Assembly: GCF_001187845.1 (NCBI RefSeq)
Contig: NZ_CP012160.1
Location: 2,843,501 to 2,907,500 of the forward strand
From: Octadecabacter temperatus
GTDB taxonomy: Bacteria; Pseudomonadota; Alphaproteobacteria; Rhodobacterales; Rhodobacteraceae
Direction of reading: 5' to 3'
Length of the DNA: 64,000 nt
This document shows, one piece after another, positions 7,992 through 17,570 of the stretch. A program made the position numbers and the translations under genes. The notes under the pieces are model-generated. The model was not told the origin of the DNA and did not search any database. It saw only the letters and a program-made list of their open reading frames with translations. The stretch's first letter is position 1; every line of letters starts with the position of its first letter.

Positions 7992-10900
7992 ATGATAAGC
8001 GGCATCCTTTCATACATGACCCGACACCGGACCGCCGCGAACCTTCTTATGGTGATCGTGTTGGCGGCTGGTTTTGCCGCCTATCCCAAGATGCGCGCGC
8101 AGTTCTTCCCTGATGTGATTGTCGACAACGTTTCTGTCACGGTCCAATGGTCAGGTGCCGGTGCAGAAGATGTGGACGATGCGATTGTGCAAGTTTTGCA
8201 GCCCGCGTTGCTTGGCGTTGAAGGCGTGACAAATACATTTTCCACCTCATCCGAGGGGTCTGCGCGGATTTCAATGGAGTTCTCGCCCGGTTGGGACATG
8301 GCTAAGGCCACCGAAGACGTGCAGTTGGCCGTTGATGCCACATCGAACCTGCCCGATGATGCAGAAGATCCGAACGTGCGGCGCGGGCAATGGTCTGACC
8401 GCGTGACGGATGTTGTTATCACCGGTCCCGTTGCGCCCGACCAGTTGGGCCGTTTTGCCGATGAATTTAGCGTACGTTTGTTTGCACAAGGCGTGACGCG
8501 CACCACCATTCGCGGGGTCGCAGCACCTTCTACGATTATCGAAGTGCCGTCCCTCGCGTTGATCCAAAACGATATATCAATGGCAGATATTTCTGCCGCG
8601 ATAGCTGAGGAAGTGAACGCAGATCCTGCGGGCGATGTAACAAGTTCAGCACGCGTGCGCACAGGTGTCGAGAAGCGAACCGCCGACGAGATTGAATCAA
8701 TTGTCCTACGTACGGACGAAACCGGCGCGACCCTATTGATTGGCGATATCGCAAAGGTGTTTGTCGAAGGGGTTGATCGTGAACGCGCCTATTTTGTCGG
8801 CGACGACCCCGCCATCACCATCCGCGTGGATCGTGCCGCGACGGGCGACGCCATCAAGGTACAAGCCACCGTTGAAGAGGTTGCTGAAGCCTACGCTGCA
8901 ACCCTACCTGCTGGGTCCAGCATCGAACTTATCCGCGCACGCGCTGAACTGATTACGGGACGTTTGACGATCCTTTATGAAAACGCGCTGATGGGGCTAG
9001 GGCTGGTTGTTACGCTGCTGTTCTTGTTCCTGAACGCGCGTACCGCTTTTTGGGTTGCGGCGGGTATTCCTGTTGCGATGTGTGGTGCGATTGCGCTGAT
9101 GTATGCGGCAGGGCTGACGATCAATATGATCTCGCTTTTCGCGTTGATTATCACGCTTGGTATTGTTGTTGATGACGCGATTGTCGTGGGCGAACATGCC
9201 GATTACCGGTTTAGAAAACTGGGTGAAAGTCCCGCTGACGCCGCAGAAAACGCGGCCAAGAAGATGTTTAGTCCGGTGTTTTCAGCAACCATAACAACGA
9301 TCATCGCGTTCTTTGGCTTGGTCGTCATTGGCGGGCGGTTTGGAGATTTGATCGCGGATATTCCGTTCACTGTGATCGTCGTTCTCATCGCATCTTTGAT
9401 CGAATGTTTCTTCATTCTGCCGCACCACATGAACAAGGCATTGTCCCATGCAGGCGGTAAGAAGTGGTATGATGCGCCGTCGCGTTTCGTGAACATTGGG
9501 TTTGACTGGTTTAAGCTCCATGTGTTCCGCCCGTTTATGGCTGGCGTGATTTGGGCGCGTTATCCAGTTTTGGCGCTTGCGATTGTTTTGCTGTCATTCC
9601 AAGCCGCATCCTTCATTCGGGGTGATGTCCAGTGGCGGTTCTTCAACTCGCCCGAGCAAGGCAGCGTCACCGCCAATTTCGCCATGCTGCCCGGTGCGAC
9701 CCGCGAAGACACGTTGGAAATGATGGCGTCCCTGCAAGAGATCACACAGGCCGTCGGAGCGGAATATGAAGCCGAGCATGGCGTCAATCCGTTGGACTAC
9801 GTGATTGCGGAAATCGGCGGAAATTCTGGGCGCGGGATTGCAGGAACTGAAAACAAAGACGCCGACCAATTGGGCGCCATCGCAATTGAACTGATTGATG
9901 CGGACAGTCGCCCGTATTCTAGCTTTGCCTTTATTTCTGACCTGCAAGAACGGGTGGTCCGCCATCCGATGTTAGAGACAGTTTCATTCCGTCGCTTTGG
10001 CAGCGGGCCCGGCGGGGATGACATCGACATTCAGCTTTTCGGTGCCTCCTCCGATATCCTCAAAGCCGCAGCCGAAGCCCTAAAAACCGAACTGACGCAG
10101 TTCGGCGAGGTGTCAGCGGTTGAGGATTCACTGGCCTATGACAAAGAAGAACTGATTTTGGAGCTAACCCCGCAAGGTCAGGCCCTTGGTTTCACCATTG
10201 ATGGTCTTGGGCGCGTGTTACGTAACCGTCTGGGCGGCATCGAGGCGGCGACCTATCCGGATGGTCCGCGATCTGCGACGATCCGTGTTGAGCTGCCCAA
10301 TGGAGAGCTAACAGCGGACTTCCTTGATCGCACGCAAATGCGCGCAACGTCAGGTGCCTATGTTCCGCTGGCCGACATCGTGACAGTGCAATCACGCACC
10401 GGGTTTTCTACGGTTAACCGCGAGAATGGCGTTCAGCTGATTTCGGTGACAGGCGATTTGACGGATGACGACGCGGATCGCGCGGCAGAAATTCAAACGC
10501 TGATCCAAGAGGACATCTTGCCAAGGGTCGAGGCATCTTATGGTGTGTCCACGTCCTTGTCTGGATTGAGCGAGCAGGAAGATGCATTCCTAAACGATGC
10601 GCGAACAGGATTGATATTTTGCCTAACCGGAATTTTCCTGACACTTGCGTGGATTTTCCAAAGCTGGACCCGACCGATTGTTGTCATGGCGATCATTCCG
10701 TTCGGTTTGATCGGAACGATTTATGGCCACGCCGTTTGGGATGTGCCGCTGTCGATGTTCACGGTTGTCGGTTTGCTTGGCATGACGGGCATCATCATCA
10801 ACGACTCGATTGTCCTAGTAAAAACCATCGACGAATACGCCGAAACGCGCGGGATCATTCCTGCGATCATCGACGGTGTCAGCGACCGTTTGCGCCCAGT

Positions 10901-11345
10901 TTTGCTTACGACACTGACCACGGTTCTGGGTCTCGCCCCGCTGCTATATGAGGGGTCCAGCCAAGCCGAGTTCCTGAAGCCGACCGTTATCACCCTCGTT
11001 TACGGGTTGGGGTTCGGCATGGTCTTGGTGTTGTTTATCGTGCCGTCCTTGATGGCGATGCAGGGGGATGTTGCAGTTCAGGTTCGTTCGGCCAAACGTG
11101 GTTTAACAAGCACCTCGCGAGGCATTTCAACGCCAACGCGCGTCGCAGCATTCGGGGCTGTTGGACTGTTTGCGGCAATCGTATTGCCCGTAATGCTAAC
11201 AGGCGCGAAATGGGCGCTTATCCCGTTGCCGATTACCGGCGTGGCCATGGCGATTGGCTTGTTCTTGGTCGCAACACTAATGTGGTTATTGGCGGTCTAC
11301 GTTGTCGTGGCGCTAATGATGGCGCGGACCAGCAAAACGGCTTAA
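7992..11345 (+). CDS. RND efflux transporter permease (AcrB-type)
   Basis: This 1117-residue inner-membrane pump uses the proton gradient. The N-terminus (ILSYMTRHRTAANLLMVIV), the two large periplasmic loops and twelve core membrane helices fit the HAE-type RND family. The TM4 acidic pair is present in LGIVVDDAIVVGE. In TM10 the motif reads GIIINDSIVLVK, without the lysine found in AcrB (AKNAILIVE). The protein is about 80 residues longer than AcrB: after the usual end there are two further hydrophobic helices (about residues 1050-1070 and 1080-1108). It forms an operon with the adaptor upstream and its stop overlaps the convergent DsbD-like gene by four bases. Confidence 0.94.
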   Translation: MISGILSYMTRHRTAANLLMVIVLAAGFAAYPKMRAQFFPDVIVDNVSVTVQWSGAGAEDVDDAIVQVLQPALLGVEGVTNTFSTSSEGSARISMEFSPGWDMAKATEDVQLAVDATSNLPDDAEDPNVRRGQWSDRVTDVVITGPVAPDQLGRFADEFSVRLFAQGVTRTTIRGVAAPSTIIEVPSLALIQNDISMADISAAIAEEVNADPAGDVTSSARVRTGVEKRTADEIESIVLRTDETGATLLIGDIAKVFVEGVDRERAYFVGDDPAITIRVDRAATGDAIKVQATVEEVAEAYAATLPAGSSIELIRARAELITGRLTILYENALMGLGLVVTLLFLFLNARTAFWVAAGIPVAMCGAIALMYAAGLTINMISLFALIITLGIVVDDAIVVGEHADYRFRKLGESPADAAENAAKKMFSPVFSATITTIIAFFGLVVIGGRFGDLIADIPFTVIVVLIASLIECFFILPHHMNKALSHAGGKKWYDAPSRFVNIGFDWFKLHVFRPFMAGVIWARYPVLALAIVLLSFQAASFIRGDVQWRFFNSPEQGSVTANFAMLPGATREDTLEMMASLQEITQAVGAEYEAEHGVNPLDYVIAEIGGNSGRGIAGTENKDADQLGAIAIELIDADSRPYSSFAFISDLQERVVRHPMLETVSFRRFGSGPGGDDIDIQLFGASSDILKAAAEALKTELTQFGEVSAVEDSLAYDKEELILELTPQGQALGFTIDGLGRVLRNRLGGIEAATYPDGPRSATIRVELPNGELTADFLDRTQMRATSGAYVPLADIVTVQSRTGFSTVNRENGVQLISVTGDLTDDDADRAAEIQTLIQEDILPRVEASYGVSTSLSGLSEQEDAFLNDARTGLIFCLTGIFLTLAWIFQSWTRPIVVMAIIPFGLIGTIYGHAVWDVPLSMFTVVGLLGMTGIIINDSIVLVKTIDEYAETRGIIPAIIDGVSDRLRPVLLTTLTTVLGLAPLLYEGSSQAEFLKPTVITLVYGLGFGMVLVLFIVPSLMAMQGDVAVQVRSAKRGLTSTSRGISTPTRVAAFGAVGLFAAIVLPVMLTGAKWALIPLPITGVAMAIGLFLVATLMWLLAVYVVVALMMARTSKTA

Positions 11346-12142
11346 CCCGCGTCGCAGCCTTGGATATCGACAGAACGCCCATCCGCCATCACGGTGATGC
11401 GCACTTCAGAACGGTTCAGCGCAAAGCTGCCGCCGTTCACATGGATCATATCTGAACGCGCAAACAACGCATCGCCTTCGCGCCACGTTTGTGGCTGTGA
11501 AACCCAGACCTGCTGATCACCTGCTTCGATGACCACATCTTCATTTGCGCCGAGCGGGGCCATTGCCAACCGAGTCGTCACCTGTAGCCCATCTTCGATC
11601 GGGGTGATCGCACAGGTCACCGCACCAACGCCCGCCTCTTGCGCCGTTTGCGGGCGATCCAGCAACGCAGCGACAATCATTGGGTCACGTGCGCCAGCCG
11701 CTGGAAGAGTCGCATCAAAGTCTAGCAAAACAGGAACGCAAATTTCCTCGCAAATGCCAATTTGCAGCTGCCCACGCATCTGCACGGGTTCACCTTGGTC
11801 TGTGACGTTCAACTCCATCGGAATTACGACAACGTCGCTATACCCGATGGACCGCATATCGCTTTGGTGAAACACTTCTGGCACGGGCCAATGCATCGCA
11901 ACGCCGTCAAAGTTGCTAGACCCCTGCCAGCCAAAGCGGGGTGGAATGCCACCATCACCAGGCGAGCGCCAATAGGTCTTCCAACCGGGCGCAAGACGCA
12001 CCTGCAAGCCCGCCATATGCGTGCCGTTTTCCGTGCGCCAACCCTCTAGGATTTCCAATTCCACAACGCCATCCGTTGGCCCAGCCAAAGCGGGGGCAGC
12101 CATACACATTGCGAGAACAGAAGAGAGAATCTTTGATGTCAT
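11342..12142 (-). CDS. DsbD N-terminal-domain-like periplasmic protein
   Basis: The 266-residue protein starts with a signal peptide (MTSKILSSVLAMCMAAPALA) and so should be periplasmic. The GICEEICVPV segment near residue 130 is a CxxxC pair as in the N-terminal domain of DsbD/ScsB thiol-disulfide reductases, and the GWKTYWRSPGDGGIPP block is typical of such domains. There is no transmembrane electron-transfer domain and no thioredoxin domain, so it could only be one module of a relay. A further pair of cysteines lies later (VTCAITP, and QGCDAG at the end). No partner is adjacent. Confidence 0.85.
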   Translation of the reverse strand: MTSKILSSVLAMCMAAPALAGPTDGVVELEILEGWRTENGTHMAGLQVRLAPGWKTYWRSPGDGGIPPRFGWQGSSNFDGVAMHWPVPEVFHQSDMRSIGYSDVVVIPMELNVTDQGEPVQMRGQLQIGICEEICVPVLLDFDATLPAAGARDPMIVAALLDRPQTAQEAGVGAVTCAITPIEDGLQVTTRLAMAPLGANEDVVIEAGDQQVWVSQPQTWREGDALFARSDMIHVNGGSFALNRSEVRITVMADGRSVDIQGCDAG

Positions 12143-12256
12143 ACGCCTTAGTCGGACAAACGCCCCTCAATAGGAAGTCACGTTTGGGTTAGAGATATGT
12201 CAGTAACGCGCGGTGTGGCTCTTGCGCACGGCAGGCCGCACCCCCATCATTAAGCT

Positions 12257-12823
12257 ATGACAGACATCACGAACCTTACCGGCAAACTTCTGATTGCGAT
12301 GCCCGATATGGGCGATCCGCGTTTTGATCATTCTGTGATCTATATTTGCGCGCACTCACCGGATGGATCAATGGGGCTGATCATCAACAAACCTGCGCCG
12401 GATGTTCGGTTCTCAGACCTGCTTGAGCAGCTGTCGATTGATGAAGGTGAACTGACGGTAGATGTCCGCATCCATTACGGTGGACCTGTCGAAACAGGGC
12501 GCGGCTTTGTTTTGCATACGTCTGATTATACGTCAGGCGCGGGAACGATGGAGGTCGCGGGCGGCATAGCCATGACAGCGACCCTCGACATTTTGGAAGA
12601 CATCGCGATGGGCAGCGGGCCGAAACGGTCTATGCTTGGTCTTGGCTACGCGGGTTGGGGGCCGGGGCAGTTGGAGGGCGAGCTTGTCAGCAATGGTTGG
12701 CTGGTCTGTGACGCCAATGAGGACATTCTGTTTGGCCGCGCAGCCGAGCATAAATGGACCGCCGCATTGAAAATCCTTGGTGTTGATCCGCTGATGTTGT
12801 CCGCCTCAGGTGGCAGCGCCTGA
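12257..12823 (+). CDS. YqgE/AlgH family protein
   Basis: This 188-residue cytosolic protein belongs to UPF0301 (YqgE/AlgH). Visible family blocks are LTGKLLIAMPDMGDPRFDHSV, ICAHSPDGSMGLIINKP, RIHYGGPVETGRGFVLH and the GLGYAGWGPGQLEGEL segment. The biochemical function is not firmly established; in Pseudomonas AlgH is linked to alginate regulation. No strong ribosome-binding site is seen before the ATG. The last 18 bases overlap the end of the convergent tsaC. Confidence 0.93.
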   Translation: MTDITNLTGKLLIAMPDMGDPRFDHSVIYICAHSPDGSMGLIINKPAPDVRFSDLLEQLSIDEGELTVDVRIHYGGPVETGRGFVLHTSDYTSGAGTMEVAGGIAMTATLDILEDIAMGSGPKRSMLGLGYAGWGPGQLEGELVSNGWLVCDANEDILFGRAAEHKWTAALKILGVDPLMLSASGGSA

Positions 12824-13768
12824 ACGTGGTGCGGCTGCACGGCGCAGCCTGTCATTGATCGCGCGTCCGAGCCCGTTATCGGGAATTGGAGACACTGCAA
12901 TCTTTTCCGCTCCAAGCGCGTTCAATTGGTGCAACGCGTCAAACAAAGCCGCGGCCGCCTCAACCAAGTCGCCAGATGGGGAAAGGTTGACGGTTGCCTC
13001 AATGGCACCAAACCCAAGTAAGGTTTCATCGGGTTCAACATCTACCGCGTTCAAACGCACGGTTCCCTTTGGCGCATAATGCGATGCCAATTGTCCGGGC
13101 GATGAAGGTGCTGTCGTTTCACCCGCAAGCGCAAGCGTGTCGCCAAGCGCGGCTTCTAACGCCTCAGCAGGAAGCCCCCCTGCACGCAAAAGCGTGGGCA
13201 CAGGTTGTGTTGCAACGATCGTAGACTCGAGCCCGACACCACAGTCGCCACCGTCAACGATACCATTAATCCGGCCAGCCATTTGGCTTTGCACGTGGGT
13301 GAACTTGGTCGGGCTGACCTGACCAGACGGGTTTGCAGACGGCGCAGCGATAGGCCCGTCGAATGCCGCCATCAAACCTTGCGCAACCGAGTTGTCCGGC
13401 ACGCGAATGGCGAGCGTATCCAAGCCTGCGGTAACCAAGGGCGAGATCCCAGCATCTAGGCGCAGGGGCAGCACAAGCGTCAATGCACCCGGCCAAAATG
13501 CTTGCGCCAATGAACGCGCGACCGCGTCAAACACAACGTATTTTTCAGCGATTTCTAGGCTGGCGACATGTACAATCAGCGGATTGAAGCTAGGGCGCCC
13601 TTTCGCTTGATAAAGCCGTGCGACAGCGTCGCTATCACGCGCATCCACGCCCAATCCATAAACCGTTTCAGTCGGGAACGCGACAAGCCCACCTTGTTCC
13701 AAAACGCAAGCAGCACTAGACAGTCCCGCATCATCGGCGGCAAATACCTCAGTCGTCACATTATTCAT
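12806..13768 (-). CDS. tsaC: Threonylcarbamoyl-AMP synthase (TsaC/Sua5)
   Basis: This makes threonylcarbamoyl-AMP from threonine, bicarbonate and ATP for the t6A37 modification of ANN-decoding tRNAs. The YrdC domain fills about the first 200 residues, with GGLVAFPTETVYGLG, YQAKGRPSFNPLIVHV and PSANPSGQVSPT. A linker and a C-terminal Sua5 domain follow (GQLASHYAPKGTVRL), giving 320 residues, the long Sua5 form. It is monocistronic and divergent from the acyl-CoA dehydrogenase. Confidence 0.95.
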   Translation of the reverse strand: MNNVTTEVFAADDAGLSSAACVLEQGGLVAFPTETVYGLGVDARDSDAVARLYQAKGRPSFNPLIVHVASLEIAEKYVVFDAVARSLAQAFWPGALTLVLPLRLDAGISPLVTAGLDTLAIRVPDNSVAQGLMAAFDGPIAAPSANPSGQVSPTKFTHVQSQMAGRINGIVDGGDCGVGLESTIVATQPVPTLLRAGGLPAEALEAALGDTLALAGETTAPSSPGQLASHYAPKGTVRLNAVDVEPDETLLGFGAIEATVNLSPSGDLVEAAAALFDALHQLNALGAEKIAVSPIPDNGLGRAINDRLRRAAAPRSGAAT

Positions 13769-13892
13769 GACGCTGCGTTCTGGTTGCGGGTCTGGCGCAT
13801 GTGATTAGCCTTTCAGTTAGCACCCACATACGCGGCTGCCCTTTTGATTCCAAGGCACCCAATTTAACATATCCTCCCGTTGGAGACCTACT

Positions 13893-15593
13893 ATGCCCTA
13901 TCGTTCGCCCATCACCGATTTCCGATTTATTATGGATCATGTCGTTGGTTTTGACCAAGTTCCCGCCACAGATCGTTTTGCCGAAGCCACATCAGAAATG
14001 TGTGACGCGATCCTGACCGAAGCCGCAAAACTAAGTGACGAAGTCCTCGCGCCGCTGCAAAAATCCGGTGATGAGCATCCTGCTGTCTTGGAAAACGGGA
14101 TCGTGCGGACCTCACCGGGGTTTGCCGAAGGGTTCAAAGCAATCGCAGAAGGTGGCTGGATTGGCATTTCGGCCTCGCCTGAAAATGGCGGTATGGGTTT
14201 GCCATTGACCTTGGCGACAGCTGTAAACGACATGATGGCGGGCGCGTGCCTGTCGCTGCAGCTCAATCCGTTGATGTGTCAGGGCCAGATCGAAGCCCTA
14301 GAACACCACGCGAGCGATGCCCTTAAAGAGACCTACCTGCCAAAGCTGATTTCAGGCGAGTGGACAGGCACGATGAACCTGACTGAACCACAGGCCGGTT
14401 CTGACGTCGGTGCGTTGCGGTCAAAGGCTGAGCCGAACGATGACGGTAGCTATGCGATATCGGGGCAAAAGATTTACATCTCTTGGGCGGACAATGATTT
14501 CACCGAGAACGTTTGCCATCTTGTCTTGGCGCGCTTGCCCGACGCAGTGGACGGCGTGAAGGGCATCAGCCTGTTTATGGTGCCCAAAGTTATTCCCAAT
14601 AGCGACGGAACCTTGGGTGCCCGAAATTCACTGCGTGTTGTCAGCTTGGAACACAAGATGGGGCTTCACGGCTCACCGACTGCAGTCATGGAATATGACA
14701 ACGCCACGGGCTGGCTTGTCGGAGAGCCGCACGCGGGTTTGGCCGCGATGTTTACGATGATGAACAACGCACGTCTTGGCGTTGCGACCCAAGGCATTGG
14801 TGTCGCAGAAGCCGCTTATCAACATGCGCTCGCATATGCGACGGAGCGTAAACAAGGCAAAGCCGGCGGTACGGGAACGATCGCAGAGCACGCAGATGTG
14901 CGTCGGATGCTTGCATCAATGAAGGCCGACGTATTCACAGCGCGGGCTATTTCCCTCGCGAATGCTGTTGCGATCGACATGGCGAGTGCGACGGGTGACG
15001 ACGCGTGGAATGCGCGTGCGGCCTTACTCACCCCAATTTCCAAGGCGTTTGGAACAGACATCGGCGTCGAGGTTTCCACGACTGGCATTCAGACCCATGG
15101 CGGTATGGGGTATATTGAGGAAACAGGGGCCGCGCAGTTCGCCCGCGATGTTCGCGTGACAGCGATCTATGAGGGAACGAATGGGATCCAAGCGATGGAC
15201 CTTGTGGCCCGCAAGATGATGGACAACGGCGATGCTGCTTTTGCGTTACTCGATGAAATCGAGGCCGCCGCAGAAGCAGGAAAGGCAACGCTACCAGATC
15301 TGGCGGAACCCGTTTGGCAAGCCGCCGAAACGTTGCGTGAAGCCACCGAGTGGCTGGTGTCGCAAGAGTTGAACGATAGATTTGCAGGCGCCGTGCCGTA
15401 CCTGCGGGCCTTTGCACGTGTTCTTGGGGGGCATTATCACCTCGCAGCGGCACTGACCGACGACGCGCCGCGCACACGTTTGGCAACCTTCTACATTAAA
15501 CGCATTTTGCCTGAACACATCGGTCTTTTGGCGCATGTTCGTGAAGGTGCGGATGATCTTATGGCCGTCACCTTGGACGATCTCGCGTCATGA
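13893..15593 (+). CDS. Acyl-CoA dehydrogenase (long, DmdC-like form)
   Basis: This is an FAD-dependent enzyme that oxidises an acyl-CoA to the enoyl-CoA and passes electrons to ETF. At 566 residues it is longer than ordinary acyl-CoA dehydrogenases (about 380), with a distinct N-terminal segment and an extra C-terminal helical domain, as in the FadE/DmdC-like subgroup. Seen motifs are MNLTEPQAGSDVGALRSKA, GIQTHGGMGYIEE and the VTAIYEGTNGIQ active-site region with its Glu. DmdC acts on 3-methylmercaptopropionyl-CoA from DMSP, a common marine substrate, but the substrate cannot be assigned here. It begins an operon with a 76-residue protein and an MBL hydrolase. Confidence 0.9.
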   Translation: MPYRSPITDFRFIMDHVVGFDQVPATDRFAEATSEMCDAILTEAAKLSDEVLAPLQKSGDEHPAVLENGIVRTSPGFAEGFKAIAEGGWIGISASPENGGMGLPLTLATAVNDMMAGACLSLQLNPLMCQGQIEALEHHASDALKETYLPKLISGEWTGTMNLTEPQAGSDVGALRSKAEPNDDGSYAISGQKIYISWADNDFTENVCHLVLARLPDAVDGVKGISLFMVPKVIPNSDGTLGARNSLRVVSLEHKMGLHGSPTAVMEYDNATGWLVGEPHAGLAAMFTMMNNARLGVATQGIGVAEAAYQHALAYATERKQGKAGGTGTIAEHADVRRMLASMKADVFTARAISLANAVAIDMASATGDDAWNARAALLTPISKAFGTDIGVEVSTTGIQTHGGMGYIEETGAAQFARDVRVTAIYEGTNGIQAMDLVARKMMDNGDAAFALLDEIEAAAEAGKATLPDLAEPVWQAAETLREATEWLVSQELNDRFAGAVPYLRAFARVLGGHYHLAAALTDDAPRTRLATFYIKRILPEHIGLLAHVREGADDLMAVTLDDLAS

Positions 15594-15820
15594 GTGGTGA
15601 CCCTTCCGGTTTTTCGTATAAACACCGGAAGAACGGCGACGTTGTGATCTCGCATCATGGGCGGGTCGCGACGACGTTGCGTGGTGACACTGCCGCAGAA
15701 TTCATCGAAGATATGAACGAAGCATCGCCATTGGACGCGCAAGATATTATGGCTCGTTTGACCGGAAATTATCGCCGTGGAAACGAGCGGCTTGCGAAAG
15801 ATCATCCTCGAAATGTCTGA
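15590..15820 (+). CDS. Small unknown protein between acyl-CoA dehydrogenase and MBL hydrolase
   Basis: The 76-residue, soluble, charged protein has no motif I recognise. The central region YKHRKNGDVVISHHGRVATTLRG reads like a small beta-hairpin domain, followed by helices. ATG 15590 overlaps the upstream stop by four bases (ATGA), and its end overlaps the next gene by 8 bases. This tight coupling on both sides supports real translation. Confidence 0.75.
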   Translation: MSGDPSGFSYKHRKNGDVVISHHGRVATTLRGDTAAEFIEDMNEASPLDAQDIMARLTGNYRRGNERLAKDHPRNV

Positions 15821-16841
15821 CGGAAAAATTCACTACCCTTGGTCCGAACCACCTGAACACGGCGAAGCCACTGTCATCGCGGATGGCGTGCTTTGGATGC
15901 GCTTGCCGCTTCCGATGGCGTTGGATCATGTGAATGTTTACGCGTTGGATGACGGGGACGGCTGGACAATTGTCGACACCGGCTTTGACACCCGAAAGAC
16001 ACGCGCAATTTGGGAAACGCTGCTGGTGGGCCCGCTGGCCGGAAAACCTGTAAGCCGCGTCATCGGCACCCATCACCACCCTGATCACATCGGCTTAGCC
16101 GGATGGTTCCAAGAGGCTGGTGCGGACCTTGCGATGCCGCGCACTGGTTGGCTTATGGCGCGTATGCTGACGCTGGATGAACAGCCAGCCTATCCTTCCC
16201 AATCGATCAAATTCTACCAACGCGCAGGCATGGACGCTGACATGCTGGCCAAACGCCGCGAAGACCGCCCGTTCAACTTTGCGGATTGCGTTCACCCAAT
16301 GCCGCTTGGTTTCACACGGTTGCAAGAAGGCGACACGATCCAAATGGGCGGGCGCACGTGGGATATTCGCATGGGCAACGGCCATGCACCGGAACATGCA
16401 ACTTTCTGGAGCCGCGACGATAATCTGGTGATCGGCGGCGATCAGTTGCTGCCGTCAATCAGCCCCAACATCGGTGTTTATCCGACCGAACCTGACGCCG
16501 ATCCGCTTGCAGAATGGCTCGAGGCCTGCGAACGCCTTGCGCAGTTCGCACGGGAAGATCATCTGGTTTTGGGCGGGCACAAGTTGCCGTTCAGCGGGCT
16601 GCCGAAACGCATGACGCAGCTCATCGATAACCATCACGGTGCGCTAACCCGCCTAATGACCCACATCGCCGAACCGAAACGCGCCGGTGATTGCTTTGCA
16701 CCGCTGTTCAAGCGTGAAATCGGTGAAGGTGTTTATGGTCTCGCCTTGGTCGAAGCGCTTGCCCACCTGAACCACCTGCATCAAACCGGCCAAGCAACGC
16801 GCGAATTACGCAATGAGGCCTATTGGTTTCAGGCGGCTTGA
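15813..16841 (+). CDS. MBL-fold metallo-hydrolase
   Basis: The 342-residue protein has the metallo-beta-lactamase fold with the zinc motif THHHPDH near residue 90, a GNGHAPEHATFW block and a VIGGDQLLPSISPNIG segment, then a C-terminal winged-helix-like part as in LACTB2-type hydrolases. ATG 15813 begins the MSDGKIHYPW start; a longer frame to 15777 lies inside the preceding gene. Being coupled to an acyl-CoA dehydrogenase suggests a thioesterase-like hydrolase role, which is inference only. It overlaps the convergent amidotransferase gene by 13 bases. Confidence 0.88.
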   Translation: MSDGKIHYPWSEPPEHGEATVIADGVLWMRLPLPMALDHVNVYALDDGDGWTIVDTGFDTRKTRAIWETLLVGPLAGKPVSRVIGTHHHPDHIGLAGWFQEAGADLAMPRTGWLMARMLTLDEQPAYPSQSIKFYQRAGMDADMLAKRREDRPFNFADCVHPMPLGFTRLQEGDTIQMGGRTWDIRMGNGHAPEHATFWSRDDNLVIGGDQLLPSISPNIGVYPTEPDADPLAEWLEACERLAQFAREDHLVLGGHKLPFSGLPKRMTQLIDNHHGALTRLMTHIAEPKRAGDCFAPLFKREIGEGVYGLALVEALAHLNHLHQTGQATRELRNEAYWFQAA

Positions 16842-17569
16842 CGGGTCTTAAGCGCGCCCAATTCCACGATCTTGCCTTGGGGCACTTCGTCCCATTTATC
16901 GCCGTCCAACGGTTCGGATGCGAACGCCAATCCGCCGTTATCTAATGTGTCTGACGCATAAAGCGTCGGTGCCTTACCTTTGGATGCATAGCGGAACCCA
17001 AATAGCGTCTGACCATCTGAGAACACACAAGTCAGCTTAACCGGTTCACGCCCCTCACCTATCTGTTCGAGTGTCTTTGCCATCGCGGTATTTGGATCAT
17101 CAGCCAAACCATTTGCCAGCAATGTCAGGAAGATCATCTCGCTGTCAGTTGACCCGCCACGCGCGCCGTAGAGATGATCAGGCAAAGCTGCCTCAAGGCG
17201 ACGCCGGATCGCTGGGAAATGCGGCACCTGCCCGTTGTGACAAAACGACCAACGGCCATAGCTGAACGGATGGCAATTTTGGCGACTGGTTTCGCCGACA
17301 GTGCTGGCACGGACATGGGCAATAAACAGACGCGATCGGACCATGCGGCACAAGCTCGTCAGGTTTCCATCGGCCCAAGCCGGTAACACGTCGCGATAAA
17401 GGCCTGGCGCTTCGTCTTGATCGTACCATGCGATACCGAATCCATCGCCGTTCACGGCCAATTTTGCTTCACTCGCGTGTTGGCTTTGTTCGAGCAACGA
17501 ATGTTTAGGGCGCACAATGATGTTTTCTAGCGGAATTGATGGGCCGGAGTAGGCTGCGATCCGACACAT
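16829..17569 (-). CDS. Class II glutamine amidotransferase (YafJ/EgtC type)
   Basis: The 246-residue protein begins MCRIAAYSG, giving the N-terminal nucleophile Cys2 after Met removal. It also has NGDGFGIAWY, FIAHVRAST, the CHPFSYGRWSFCHNGQV block and the STDSEMIF segment, the standard Ntn-hydrolase glutaminase pattern of the GATase_4/YafJ group. No synthetase domain is attached, so the acceptor of the ammonia or the true substrate is unknown. The DUF6356-like gene lies one base upstream and is probably co-transcribed. Confidence 0.92.
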   Translation of the reverse strand: MCRIAAYSGPSIPLENIIVRPKHSLLEQSQHASEAKLAVNGDGFGIAWYDQDEAPGLYRDVLPAWADGNLTSLCRMVRSRLFIAHVRASTVGETSRQNCHPFSYGRWSFCHNGQVPHFPAIRRRLEAALPDHLYGARGGSTDSEMIFLTLLANGLADDPNTAMAKTLEQIGEGREPVKLTCVFSDGQTLFGFRYASKGKAPTLYASDTLDNGGLAFASEPLDGDKWDEVPQGKIVELGALKTRQAA

Positions 17570-17570
17570 A

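Noticed and set aside
13893..15593. Naming the acyl-CoA dehydrogenase dmdC
   Set aside because: Length and layout fit, but paralogues of this form act on other acyl-CoAs, and no other dmd gene is near.
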